Counted from the first letter of the stretch, positions 54,406-63,152 are shown. The stretch: DNA of 64,000 nt from a bacterium (GCA_022072165.1 JAJVIF010000002.1:492063-556062), one strand, 5' to 3'. A program made the numbers and translations. Notes: generated by a model not told the origin, from the sequence alone.

Positions 54406-55791
54406 TTAACGACGCTTCCGCCAGAAGGGACGGCGCGCGCGTCGGGTCCCCTGTTGGTTCGGGACCGGTCCCCCCATAGGTGTGATGCCCTGGCTCCCGG
54501 CCATGACATCGTTCGACTGCCCCCAGCCTTTCATCGATGCCACCGCCAGGATCACCCCGACCTGGCCGGTGTTCCAGAGGGTGCTGAGCTGCTCCGGATT
54601 GCTCCCCGCTGCGCCAATCACCCACCATTGGAGTCGACCAGGGACGATATCGACCCAGAGTCGCTGGATCCCGGGCTGCCCGAAGTACTCCCCCATCTTC
54701 CCCGCCGCCTCCCGACCGCCGCCGGGCATCAATCCGACTCCCCGCTCAAACAACTGACTCATGATGCGCACCGCCTCGTCGGAGCCATCGAACCCCATCG
54801 CAATGCTCTTGGGCGTACTGAGCAACACCGAGGCATCCCACTGAAAGTTCTGCTGTGGGTCGGATGTTGCCGGCTGTGCAGGTTTCTGGAGCAGTCGCTG
54901 CACGGCATCTGCGCCGCCAAGTACCAGGATTTGCTGATCGAGGGCATACGCCAGGTCCATCCGTGCCGCACTGCCGCCGTACTCTGCCAGCCGGTGCAGC
55001 AGCCCACCACCGGCCAGCATTTCGGTGGTGAAGACCCCCCGGTCGGTGTAGAGATAGAAGTAGTACATCGCCAGCATCTGGCGCGCTTTGTCGTTAGCGA
55101 TTCGGGCATCATGGACACGGAAAATCCAGACCGGTCGCAGTGCCGCACCATCATCCACCCAGCAGAGCAGCATCTCGCCAGTCCACCAATTGGCGAAATC
55201 CTGATCGAAGCCGACCTCATACAAATCCCGCATGAGGCTGCTGACACCCGCGCCGCCTCCCAGCGCGCCGGAGAGTCGCAGCTGACTGGTCAGGGCATCG
55301 CTCGTGAGGAACCGGTCCAGGCCGTCAATCGTCCCCAGCATGTCGTTCACATAGACATACCCCCGGACTGCTGGCTGCTGGAGCCAGACCGGGAGTCGCG
55401 CAGGCTGCGGCGTCAGGGCCAGAGACCCCAGGAGAGAGTCCGGAGTATCCGCAAGTTCGTAGCGGAGGCTCGACCGGGGAGGCGTGCCATCCCGCCAGGT
55501 AATGATGGAGCCCGCCTTGAGTGCACTCAGTCCGAGGAGGTCCTGGACAGCAGGCACTCGCTCACGGACTTCGGAGGGTTGCAGCATCCCGGCAAGCGTC
55601 AGGGCTCCCCCAATGCCGGGCTGGTCGCCGGAGAGCATGTCGAGGTCAGCAGGGGCGCTCAGTCCATCCTCTCCCGGCGGGTCCGCCGCGATCGGCAGTC
55701 CGGGGGCGGGCAACGCGGGCAACGCCAGGCAGCCGGTGAGACACCAGGCAAGCGACAGCAGGAAGAACTGGAGCAGATGCAGGGACTTCAC
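54406..55791 (-). CDS. Putative lipoprotein of unknown function
   Basis: The 461-residue product has a lipoprotein signal (lipobox LTGC near residues 18-21) and a large soluble part that I do not recognise; its C-terminus ends in a basic Arg-rich run. Its GTG start (55791) overlaps the stop of the preceding glycosyltransferase-like gene by 4 nt, and GGAGGGGGA lies directly upstream. The two are therefore coupled. Function is unknown. Confidence 0.68.
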   Translation of the reverse strand: MKSLHLLQFFLLSLAWCLTGCLALPALPAPGLPIAADPPGEDGLSAPADLDMLSGDQPGIGGALTLAGMLQPSEVRERVPAVQDLLGLSALKAGSIITWRDGTPPRSSLRYELADTPDSLLGSLALTPQPARLPVWLQQPAVRGYVYVNDMLGTIDGLDRFLTSDALTSQLRLSGALGGGAGVSSLMRDLYEVGFDQDFANWWTGEMLLCWVDDGAALRPVWIFRVHDARIANDKARQMLAMYYFYLYTDRGVFTTEMLAGGGLLHRLAEYGGSAARMDLAYALDQQILVLGGADAVQRLLQKPAQPATSDPQQNFQWDASVLLSTPKSIAMGFDGSDEAVRIMSQLFERGVGLMPGGGREAAGKMGEYFGQPGIQRLWVDIVPGRLQWWVIGAAGSNPEQLSTLWNTGQVGVILAVASMKGWGQSNDVMAGSQGITPMGGPVPNQQGTRRARRPFWRKRR

Positions 55792-57527
55792 TCCCCCTCC
55801 TGGCGTTCCCGACGATCTGGGAAGTCTGGTGGGGTGATCGCGATTTCAATGACCCGTCCGGCATGACGTGGCTGCGCGGTCGGAGACGGATGCGCGACAT
55901 CGGTGAACGTCCGCCGGACTTGTGAGAGTTCTGCCGCAGTGATGGGGTCGGTGGCTGTGGGATCCACCGATCCCCGACTCCAGGGGACCCGGGAATCCCG
56001 CGGCAGATCGACCCCTGTCGCGGCCTGCGACGCTGGTCGCGCGGAGGAGTCGCTGACAAGTTCAATTTGTGGCCCCACCACATCACTGGGGCTTTCTGTC
56101 GCAGCTTCCTCCGACCGCACGGACGCGGCAGCGCTGTTCGCCGGGACCGTGACATCCTGCGCGGTGGGTCCGACCGCTCCCTGAAACAGCACCTGATGCA
56201 GAGCCGCGTTCATCCGTTCCCAGAGCGTCTGCGGAAGGGCTGGTGACGTAGCAGTCTCAGGTTCATCGAAGAGTGCGGCGAAGCCTTCAGCTTCCACCGT
56301 GATGATGGGTGTGACCGCCGGGAGGGAGCGGGTGATGTCCGGTGCCGGGAGGGGGGTATCGCCGATGCCGGGAATGGGTTCGATGCTGTCCGCTGCGGTC
56401 TCCGGGGCTTCCATCCGGGTCATTCCAACTTCGAGGACAGGCGTCTCAAGTGCCTGAACGTCATCTCGTGTCGCTTCGGAGGCTGGGTCTTCAGACCCAG
56501 TTCGCTCAGACATCTCGACCGCTTGAACGACTTCCCGTGCCGGGTCTAAAGACCCGGCCTCCGCCGCGTCTGGCACAGGCATCTTGACCATCGGGGCATC
56601 TGATCGGACCGGGTCTAAAGACCCGGCCTCCGCCGCTGCTGGAGCAGGCATCTCAACAGTTGGAACGTCTGATCGTATCGGCTCGGAGGCTGGGTCTTTA
56701 GACCCAGTTAGCTCAGACATCTCGACCGCTTGAACTACTTCCCGTGCCGGGTCTAAAGACCCGGCCTCCGCCGCTGCTGGCAAAGACATCTCAACAGTTG
56801 GAACGTCTGATCGCGCCGGGTCTAAAGACCCGGCCTCCGCGCCTACAGATACCAATGGCATTTGGGGCAGCGCCAGGCGATCCAGGGGGGTCCCGCAGCG
56901 GTAGCGCACGATCTGCCACATGAGCGGACCGCTGTCCGGGACTGCCACCGACGGACATTCCACGATCGTCGGCGAAGGCACCAGACTCCCCTCGCGCTGG
57001 AGTTGCTGCGCCAGTCGGTAATCGAAAAGCGCATCGGTTGCCGGCAGCACACCCGGACGTCGCAATTGCGCTGTACGAGCGACCAGGACGCCCGCCATCA
57101 GCGGCGTCCGGGTCAGGGAGGTCCAGGTCAGCGCCAGGGGATCCGTCTGAGCCGGACTCCCCGCAGCCTCCCGGCTCGCCACCCGAAAAAAGACGCCCAC
57201 GGTCCCGGAGCCCGCAAATGCCCGGAAAATCGCCCGATGCACCTCGGCACCGCAGGTGACCTGCGGGTCGCACAGCATGACCAGTGTCCCCTGGGCTTCC
57301 GCGACTCCGGCAGCGATCAGTGCCGCTTTCGATGAGGGTCCCGTGATGATCCAGGGCTGCGCCGGATGATCGCGGAGACGCGCAGCCAGATCAGGGAACT
57401 CTGCGGGCACCAGACAGAGCAACTCGGGGGCGGGACTCCAGCCCGCGAACTGACCCAGACAGACGTCATAGGACCCGTTCGGGTCCAGGCAGGGCACCAG
57501 GATGGTCAGTGTCAGGGGCGTCCCCAT
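55788..57527 (-). CDS. GT-A-like (glycosyltransferase family 2-type) protein with repeat-rich C-terminal region
   Basis: The 579-residue product opens like a family 2 glycosyltransferase: strand TILVPCLD near residues 7-14, a Rossmann-like segment, and TLVMLCDPQV near 80-89 in place of the usual DxD site, so activity is uncertain. From about residue 225 a long disordered region follows with six occurrences of EAGSLDP or TGSKDP/TGSEDP, produced by palindromic DNA elements, then a low-complexity Pro/Ala/Glu tail. A TATACT box lies 9 nt before ATG 57527. The next gene, a lipoprotein, overlaps the stop. Confidence 0.68.
   Translation of the reverse strand: MGTPLTLTILVPCLDPNGSYDVCLGQFAGWSPAPELLCLVPAEFPDLAARLRDHPAQPWIITGPSSKAALIAAGVAEAQGTLVMLCDPQVTCGAEVHRAIFRAFAGSGTVGVFFRVASREAAGSPAQTDPLALTWTSLTRTPLMAGVLVARTAQLRRPGVLPATDALFDYRLAQQLQREGSLVPSPTIVECPSVAVPDSGPLMWQIVRYRCGTPLDRLALPQMPLVSVGAEAGSLDPARSDVPTVEMSLPAAAEAGSLDPAREVVQAVEMSELTGSKDPASEPIRSDVPTVEMPAPAAAEAGSLDPVRSDAPMVKMPVPDAAEAGSLDPAREVVQAVEMSERTGSEDPASEATRDDVQALETPVLEVGMTRMEAPETAADSIEPIPGIGDTPLPAPDITRSLPAVTPIITVEAEGFAALFDEPETATSPALPQTLWERMNAALHQVLFQGAVGPTAQDVTVPANSAAASVRSEEAATESPSDVVGPQIELVSDSSARPASQAATGVDLPRDSRVPWSRGSVDPTATDPITAAELSQVRRTFTDVAHPSPTAQPRHAGRVIEIAITPPDFPDRRERQEGE
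56471..56885 (-). repeat. 207-bp tandem duplication within the GT-A-like gene
   Basis: Two copies of a unit of 207 bp (69 codons) lie in tandem. Each carries three palindromic elements at matching positions; cores GGGTCT start at 56485 and 56692, 56542 and 56749, 56611 and 56818, every pair 207 bp apart. The frame is kept. Confidence 0.8.
56476..56840. repeat. Six copies of a palindromic element in both orientations
   Basis: A conserved element with the near-perfect palindrome GGGTCTTTAGACCC flanked by GGAGGCC on one side occurs at about 56478-56503, 56538-56564, 56608-56634, 56684-56709, 56744-56772 and 56815-56840. Copies 1 and 4 point one way, the other four the opposite way. One orientation encodes EAGSLDP and the other TGSKDPASE or TGSEDPASE; all stay in frame. 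Confidence 0.85.
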
Positions 57528-57536
57528 AGCCTACGG

Positions 57537-57542
57537 AGTATA
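57537..57542 (-). promoter_or_regulatory. Candidate -10 box of the GT-A-like gene
   Basis: TATACT on the minus strand ends 9 nt before ATG 57527, allowing at most a few nucleotides of leader. Confidence 0.5.
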
Positions 57543-57588
57543 CGGAAGCTGGTCTGTCGCGATACGGACAACGCCGAAGCCGACCGCG

Positions 57589-58443
57589 TCAGACCTTGAA
57601 AAAGATCACCATCACCATGTCCACAAAAAAGATCAGGATCATCGCGTTCACCACGGCCCGGGTGGTGGAGCGTCCGACACCTGCCGCGCCCCCTTCGGTG
57701 TTGAACCCTTCGGTGATCGCCACGCCTGACACAATGAGCCCGAACCAGAGACTCTTCCGCAACAGCGCCTGCATCAGATCCCAGCGGAAAAAGTTCTGCA
57801 CGCTGTCGAAGTAGGTGTTGAAACTGATGGCCATGCCGGGGACCGTGTAGTGCGCTGAAAAGTAGCCGGCCACGACCCCCACGACGCATCCGCAGAAGGT
57901 GATGACCGGACACATCAGGACGGTCGCGATGACACGGGGGACACTCAGATAACGGATGGGGTGCACACCGGTCGCACGCAGGGCATCGATCTGCTCTGTC
58001 ACCTTCATGGTCCCGATTTCCGACGCCATCCCCGCCCCGGCGCGACCCGCCAGGATGAGTCCGGTCAGGACGGGACCCAGCTCTTTGGTCATCACCCAGA
58101 GGATGCCGCCACCAACAAACTCCTTGCCGTACTGGATGTCGGCCACCTGCTGCACCAGCGCAGTCGCCAGCGCCAGACCAGTGAACGCCAGGCAGAGGAG
58201 GACGATCCCCATGGAGTCGACCCCGAGAAAGGCCATCTGGGCAATCACCATGCGGACTGAAATCGCGCCCTTGAAGATGAAGCCCAGGGTCTTCCCCAGC
58301 ACGATCACCAGATCGCCGATGAAACTCGCCAGCCCGGACAGCACCTGTCCCCAGTAGAGGACTACGCTGCCAACCGCGGAAAAGACCGGGAGGTCGATAA
58401 CGTCAGGGGCAGACTGTTGGGGTGCGACGGGCTCAGCGGCCAT
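57589..58443 (-). CDS. mlaE: MlaE-family ABC lipid-transport permease
   Basis: MlaE proteins are the membrane part of systems that move phospholipids between inner and outer membrane. The 284-residue product has the MlaE core: five or so membrane helices, the loop KELGPVLTGLILAGRAGAGMASEIGTMKVTEQIDAL split over residues 134-168, with EQIDALRATG near 165-174, and the C-terminal end VVNAMILIFFVDM. The ATPase (MlaF) and MCE protein (MlaD) are not within this window. The Ala-rich N-terminal extension of about 30 residues is unusual. The start is only 20 nt after the upstream gene. Confidence 0.93.
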   Translation of the reverse strand: MAAEPVAPQQSAPDVIDLPVFSAVGSVVLYWGQVLSGLASFIGDLVIVLGKTLGFIFKGAISVRMVIAQMAFLGVDSMGIVLLCLAFTGLALATALVQQVADIQYGKEFVGGGILWVMTKELGPVLTGLILAGRAGAGMASEIGTMKVTEQIDALRATGVHPIRYLSVPRVIATVLMCPVITFCGCVVGVVAGYFSAHYTVPGMAISFNTYFDSVQNFFRWDLMQALLRKSLWFGLIVSGVAITEGFNTEGGAAGVGRSTTRAVVNAMILIFFVDMVMVIFFKV

Positions 58444-58462
58444 GGGGGTATTGGTACCACAC

Positions 58463-59653
58463 CTACAGCGGACGCCCCGTGCCGACCGCTGCCAGCTGCA
58501 TCACCGGCTGCTTGCTCACCAGGTCCCAGACCGCGATGACCCCGGTCCCGAGGCTGTCACTGGTGTAGGTTTGCCCCGGCATCTGCACCTGCAGGTCGAG
58601 GGCCACCTGCGTTCCTGCAGCCCAGGCCCCGGTGATCCAGACCACGCGCCCTAACGTGGACGCGTCCTTCAGTGGCAGGTCGAAATGTGTCGTCAGCGTG
58701 AACTGCATCTCTTTGCCACCCCCCAAACTCTTCACTGCAATGACATTCACCCGGTCCTTGGGGTCGAGGATGGTCAGAACCCCATCGGCATACCCCAGGA
58801 TCCGGCCATGGATCCCCTTCGCCGGCCCGGAGGTCGCGGGCAACAGCGCGACAAAACTGGCATCACCGGCGCGACGATTCCGCCCGGCCAGCACGGTGTA
58901 TTCCGGGTGCCAGAACGCCTCTTCGGCGTCGTAATACGGCACCTCGCTGGCACCAGGGAAGAGTCGCTGCTCGATTTGACGCAGAGTGGGGAGTCCATCG
59001 GGGCCATCCGCGACCCCATAGAAGATGTAGGCAATCGCAGAGGTCCCGCGGAAGTTCTTCGGATCAATCGTCTTGGCCACCAGCCTTGGACCATCCACCA
59101 TCAGCTGCTGAATCCCCCGGTCGGGGGTGACGGTCCCGAAGCGGGCCGCGCCCGAAGCCGGGAGAATCAGCCAGTGAAAGGCATCCCCCTCACGGGTGGG
59201 AAAGCCGAAGAGCCGCGAGGCGTAGGCGTAGCGGGTGTCCAGCGCCTGCGGAATCGGATGCTTGTAAATGCTCCCCCGGGGGAGCCAGATCGCCACCAGT
59301 CGCGGCACCTCCGGACTCCCCGCCTGGGCTGGGACCTCGGTGAACACCGCCCAGTCCCCTTCAGCGATGCCGAAGATTGTCCCGACGGTGTAGAGCGGCT
59401 CGGTCTGATAGAGCACCCGTTCCGCCTCGCCCGGCACCCGCATCAGCACCGCATCGTCATCTTTCACCAGCTGCGGCCAGACTAAGAGGCGCGGGGCATA
59501 CATCGCGCCGGGGCTCCCGGAAGCGCTGAGTTCCAGCGTTTGCAGCGCGGACAGTCGTTGGAACGCCGGAGGCGCTGCCAGGGCGGATGGTGTCCACAGC
59601 AGGAGACAGCAGAGGAGGAAGGTGCAACATCGCAGGAGAGGGAGAGTCCGCAT
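58463..59653 (-). CDS. Secreted protein of unknown function
   Basis: The 396-residue product has a signal peptide (about residues 1-23, cleavage near SALA). The mature region is beta-rich with many short strands and possible propeller-like repetition, and no known motif. ATG 59653 is preceded, 6 nt upstream, by a TACAAT box, so it is probably leaderless; a start nine codons earlier is rejected. It is followed within 20 nt by mlaE, likely in one operon. Confidence 0.7.
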   Translation of the reverse strand: MRTLPLLRCCTFLLCCLLLWTPSALAAPPAFQRLSALQTLELSASGSPGAMYAPRLLVWPQLVKDDDAVLMRVPGEAERVLYQTEPLYTVGTIFGIAEGDWAVFTEVPAQAGSPEVPRLVAIWLPRGSIYKHPIPQALDTRYAYASRLFGFPTREGDAFHWLILPASGAARFGTVTPDRGIQQLMVDGPRLVAKTIDPKNFRGTSAIAYIFYGVADGPDGLPTLRQIEQRLFPGASEVPYYDAEEAFWHPEYTVLAGRNRRAGDASFVALLPATSGPAKGIHGRILGYADGVLTILDPKDRVNVIAVKSLGGGKEMQFTLTTHFDLPLKDASTLGRVVWITGAWAAGTQVALDLQVQMPGQTYTSDSLGTGVIAVWDLVSKQPVMQLAAVGTGRPL

Positions 59654-59659
59654 GTGCGC

Positions 59660-59665
59660 ATTGTA
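59660..59665 (-). promoter_or_regulatory. Probable leaderless -10 box of the secreted-protein/mlaE operon
   Basis: TACAAT on the minus strand ends 6 nt before ATG 59653, with no Shine-Dalgarno between. Confidence 0.62.
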
Positions 59666-59689
59666 CGAAGGCCGGGTCATCCCTAGTCA

Positions 59690-59899
59690 GTGATTGCACT
59701 CTAAACTGTACCCGCTGGTCCGAGGACCAGTCCTTCTTAGCCGATGCTCCCAGACCTTACTTTCAGACTCTCCCGTCGAGTAGGACTCTCGGATCTCGCG
59801 ATCGCTTGATTTAGCCAAACGACCGTAAAAAAGTGGGTTTCAGCTAATGGCTCTGCGATTAGCCAGCAAAGATGCTTGCAGAATTTTCGAAATCATCAC
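59690..59899. other. AT-richer intergenic region upstream of the lipoprotein pair
   Basis: No convincing ORF lies here. It contains an imperfectly spaced inverted repeat GCTAAT-N9-ATTAGC at 59843-59863, which could be an operator, and its base composition is clearly lower in G+C than the rest of the window. Confidence 0.45.
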
Positions 59900-59927
59900 T
59901 TGACAAGAGAGAGAGAGAGAGTATTGT
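59900..59927 (+). promoter_or_regulatory. Promoter whose spacer is an (AG)8 dinucleotide repeat
   Basis: A perfect -35 box TTGACA (59900-59905) is separated by exactly 16 nt, made of eight AG units (59906-59921), from a -10 box TATTGT (59922-59927). Gain or loss of one AG unit would change the spacing to 18 or 14 nt. Confidence 0.75.
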
Positions 59928-59965
59928 GATAGTCTGGTAGTCGCTCCTCGCCGGAGGCAAACACT

Positions 59966-60427
59966 GTGATCCGCTCACACGTCTTTCTTGGCTCGCTGCG
60001 TCTTTTAGCGTTACTCACCTTCCTCGGTTTGAGTGCCTGCGGTCAGCCCCATGGCCCAGCACAACAGTTCGCCGAAGACCTGCAGAAGTTTCGGGACAAC
60101 TGTGCAGGAGGCAAGGCCGCTGCATCGGGACTGACTCCCAACCAACTTAACTGTCTCAAGTGCCTTGAGATTTACTGTCATGGTCCAGGAACGCTGCAGA
60201 TTCCCTGTCCGATTCCAGCCATTATCGGCGTCAACTGTCAGGGATGTGGCTTCTGGACCTTCCTTTGCGATGGCAACACATCGCTGCCCACCCCTGGCAG
60301 TGCACAGCAGCATTACATGAGCAATTACCGTGTCGTGAACGCGACAAATCGGATCTGCCATGTATGGCTGCGAAAGCGAGTCAATGCCCTCGCCAACAAC
60401 CCTGCCTGGCAGAACGCCAGTTGCTGA
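59966..60427 (+). CDS. Cysteine-rich lipoprotein of unknown function
   Basis: The 153-residue product has a signal peptide with lipobox LSAC near residues 23-26 and ten further cysteines in the mature part, including NCLKCLEIYC near 58-67. This many cysteines suggests disulfides in the periplasm or at the surface. The start is GTG 59966, preceded by GGAGG at 8 nt. The promoter has an (AG)8 spacer. The next gene, 29 nt downstream, encodes another lipoprotein; they probably form one operon. The family is unknown. Confidence 0.72.
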   Translation: MIRSHVFLGSLRLLALLTFLGLSACGQPHGPAQQFAEDLQKFRDNCAGGKAAASGLTPNQLNCLKCLEIYCHGPGTLQIPCPIPAIIGVNCQGCGFWTFLCDGNTSLPTPGSAQQHYMSNYRVVNATNRICHVWLRKRVNALANNPAWQNASC

Positions 60428-60456
60428 TCCCTTCAGATTCCTCAAGGAGGCCCCGC

Positions 60457-61725
60457 ATGCCCGCCCAATCACACTGGTCTGGTTTTGTACTGCTCCTGCT
60501 GTTCGGCAGCCTGGCCTGTTCGACGGCTACAGAAAAGACCCCTGCAGATGCCAACACACCCCGGCGTTCCCATGATGCGGATCTCGCACTGCACATCTCG
60601 CAGGCCCCTGATCCCTGGGAGTTCCTGCCTCATGGCACTACTTTAGTCGCAGGCACGATTCAAACAACGTACGGGCTGGATCCTGCTCAGCCCATGACTG
60701 TACGGGTGCTGGACATCACTTCCCGCCACCTGTCAGAGGTCAAGCTGTTCCCGGACTCTGTGGTCGCACCACACACTATGATTCCCCTCAACGGAGGGCC
60801 TTTCGTAGTAGACCTCACCCAGGATTATCGGCTCAGCGAGGGGCTGAAGCTTGTCGAACTGCGGATTCATGACACACAGGGACAATTCGCAGCTTACAAG
60901 TTTGGCGTGAACTCCGGGCCGCTATTTGAAGTCACTGAAGCTGATATTGCTCAGGCCCGTCGAGGCTACGGCCTTCGGTTTCTGCCCGTTTTCGCGCAGT
61001 ACCGGCGGTGGGCCGAAGAACTCACAGAAGGCGGCGACCTGGCGCCGAATCTGGCCCAGCACCTGGATTATGATCTGGCGGTCCTGCGTCAGTTAGAAGA
61101 GACATTCACTGATGCACTTCTCATTCACCCGGATACAGGCGAGTGGGACCGCATTGCGACAACTATGACTGATCAGCTCGAGCAATTTCGTTTGCTGGGA
61201 GGGCAGCTCTCTCCTGCAGAGGCGATGTATCGGGATCAGGTTGAAGCCGGTGCGAGTATGTGGGCCGACAACCTCCGCATGGCATACGACAGTGCAGTCG
61301 AAATGCAGTGGTACTTTGGCTCTGCCGTCCCCCCTCCCACGCCGGATGAGCTGCGCTGGACTCTGGCGTTCTATCGTCATGTGTTCCCGGTCGTTGAGCG
61401 GCACCAGACAGACACAACGCAGTCGTATACGCTCAACATCCATACGGATCAGGGCCTGGTCCCTCTGGCTCACTTTGGACAGCAGCCCTATGCCCCACCA
61501 TTGGAGGGCACCTGGCAGCAGGAAAGTCCGGTGTTCACGCTGGATATCTTCCTCAGTGATTCTGATGAGGACGGTATTTTCGAGACCCTGCAAATATCCG
61601 GGCAGGTGCAGGGCACACCGCTGGAGCAACTCGTCGGCGAGTCACCGATTCAGCATCATGGCCACCTGCTGACTGGTTTGACTTGTCTACAACTTTCGCC
61701 CTACTTTGATCCGGCCCTCTTCTAG
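60457..61725 (+). CDS. Lipoprotein of unknown function
   Basis: The 422-residue product has a lipoprotein signal with lipobox LACS (Cys near residue 21), followed by a beta-rich N-terminal half and a helical middle (about 170-310), with a DSDEDGIFE acidic loop near 366-374 that recalls a calcium-binding site. I recognise no family. AAGGAGG lies 6 nt before ATG 60457. Its stop codon overlaps by 4 nt that of the convergent AhpD-like gene. It should share the (AG)8 promoter. Confidence 0.72.
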   Translation: MPAQSHWSGFVLLLLFGSLACSTATEKTPADANTPRRSHDADLALHISQAPDPWEFLPHGTTLVAGTIQTTYGLDPAQPMTVRVLDITSRHLSEVKLFPDSVVAPHTMIPLNGGPFVVDLTQDYRLSEGLKLVELRIHDTQGQFAAYKFGVNSGPLFEVTEADIAQARRGYGLRFLPVFAQYRRWAEELTEGGDLAPNLAQHLDYDLAVLRQLEETFTDALLIHPDTGEWDRIATTMTDQLEQFRLLGGQLSPAEAMYRDQVEAGASMWADNLRMAYDSAVEMQWYFGSAVPPPTPDELRWTLAFYRHVFPVVERHQTDTTQSYTLNIHTDQGLVPLAHFGQQPYAPPLEGTWQQESPVFTLDIFLSDSDEDGIFETLQISGQVQGTPLEQLVGESPIQHHGHLLTGLTCLQLSPYFDPALF

Positions 61726-62360
61726 GCTTTCTGCGACTGCGCTGCTGCTTCTCGCTTGCGTGCCAGTAAGCGGGCATAGGCTCCCTCGAGCGGCGTCTTG
61801 AGGGCGGCGGCCAGCCGTGAAGTCGCGTTTTGCGCGGCGGCAGCGGCGATCAGTTCCAGTACGCCCCGCTCACCCCAGCGTGCTTGCGCCTCAGCGAACG
61901 TGTCACTGCTCAGCGCGCCGGTGCTCATCTCATGCGCCAGGGCGACCGCCAGCGCGACATCCGGGGCCAATCCCGCCGGTCGCGGCTGCGACAGATCGCA
62001 AATCGCATCGACTTCCGCATCGGAAAAACCGGTTACTTCAGCATACCGACGATGCCAGGCGGTGCAGTACTGACACTGTGATGCCATCGATGCCCGGAGC
62101 CGGACGGCCTCATGCACGGGCTTCTCCACCTGGGTCACCGCGCCATGAATCGTGCTCAGCGCGTTGAGGAGATCCACCGCCGGAGGCACGGCCAGCACCT
62201 GACGCACCGTGTTGTTGATCGCCTTGTGCTGCGCCTTGTACCGCCCGATGGCCTCCTGCGCTTCAGCCGAGGCCCCGGCTTCGTCTCCCAGGGGCAGGCG
62301 CGGGGTCCACTGGTACTCCGGCGGCAGAACAGGGTCGGTGGTGGATGGTGTCGAGGTCAT
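61722..62360 (-). CDS. AhpD-like/carboxymuconolactone decarboxylase-family protein
   Basis: The 212-residue product has the family's core near residues 85-105 (ASMASQCQYCTAWHRR), with a CxxC redox pair and the catalytic His three residues on. An N-terminal extension of about 50 residues and a basic Gln/Lys-rich tail flank it. AhpD-type proteins reduce peroxidases or act as thiol peroxidases; the partner is unknown. GGAG lies about 10 nt before ATG 62360. Confidence 0.88.
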   Translation of the reverse strand: MTSTPSTTDPVLPPEYQWTPRLPLGDEAGASAEAQEAIGRYKAQHKAINNTVRQVLAVPPAVDLLNALSTIHGAVTQVEKPVHEAVRLRASMASQCQYCTAWHRRYAEVTGFSDAEVDAICDLSQPRPAGLAPDVALAVALAHEMSTGALSSDTFAEAQARWGERGVLELIAAAAAQNATSRLAAALKTPLEGAYARLLARKREAAAQSQKA

Positions 62361-62405
62361 GGCACTTATGCTCCGTGAAGTCGTTTCCGCGCCTGGCGCG
62401 GGGTA

Positions 62406-63146
62406 TCAGTAGCCCGGTTCGCCCAGTTCCCGCAGGATCCCTTCCGCCACTTTCCGGGGATTGGGAGCGTTGTAGATCGGTCGACCGCAGACAACGTAGT
62501 CGACCTCCAGCGCCCGGGCTTCCTCGGCCGTGGCGGTGTGGGCATGGTCATCGGCGTCGCTGGTCGCCGGACGGAGTCCGGGGCAAACCAGCATCAGGTC
62601 GCGCCCAAACTCGCGTCGCAACAGCGCGGCTTCGGCGAAGGTGCAGACCACCCCATCCGCACCGGCTTCTTTTGCCATCCGCGCCAGATGCAGCACCCCT
62701 TCCTGACGAGTCCGGAAGGTGAAGCCCAGGGGGGTGAGGTCCTCTTCCGCCAGATGCGTCAGCAATGTGATCGCCAGGAGCTTCGGGGCCGCTGGCAGGT
62801 TCTCACCATCGGCGGCCTTAGCGTAGTGATCCAACTCACGCCGTGCCGCCTGCAGCATGGACGGTCCTCCCAGGGCATGGACTGTCAGCAGGCGGGCCGG
62901 CACCCGGGCCAGGATGCTCCGGCAGGCATGTTTCACGGTGTTGGGGATGTCATGCAGCTTGAAGTCGAGCATGAGCCGGTCGCCGGTCCGCTCGACAACC
63001 CGCTTCAGGCCGCCAAAGCCGATGCCGGGAAAGGCGACCCAGTGGAGTTTGAACAGCACGGGGAGCGGGGCGAGCTGCCCGATGATCTCTTCGAGGGCGA
63101 CCACATCCGGTGTGTCGAGGGCGACGATGAGACGGGGGGAGGTCAT
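62406..63146 (-). CDS. pyrF: Orotidine 5'-phosphate decarboxylase
   Basis: This enzyme makes UMP in the last step of pyrimidine synthesis. The 246-residue product is a TIM barrel with the initial strand LIVALDTPD near residues 6-14, the catalytic DFKLHDIPNTV near 60-70, and the phosphate-binding CPGLRP and VVCGRPI near 186 and 223. The Asp-Lys-Asp triad is present. ATG 63146 is preceded by TACACT at 6 nt (leaderless), which rejects the longer frame upstream. Confidence 0.95.
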   Translation of the reverse strand: MTSPRLIVALDTPDVVALEEIIGQLAPLPVLFKLHWVAFPGIGFGGLKRVVERTGDRLMLDFKLHDIPNTVKHACRSILARVPARLLTVHALGGPSMLQAARRELDHYAKAADGENLPAAPKLLAITLLTHLAEEDLTPLGFTFRTRQEGVLHLARMAKEAGADGVVCTFAEAALLRREFGRDLMLVCPGLRPATSDADDHAHTATAEEARALEVDYVVCGRPIYNAPNPRKVAEGILRELGEPGY

Positions 63147-63152
63147 GCGACG

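Noticed and set aside
54454-55866. Plus-strand frame opposite the lipoprotein gene at 54406-55791
   Set aside because: The minus-strand product has a lipoprotein signal and a coupled start; the opposite product has no such sign.
56476-56840. CRISPR array
   Set aside because: Repeat spacing is irregular, copies occur in both orientations, and all lie within a translated gene.
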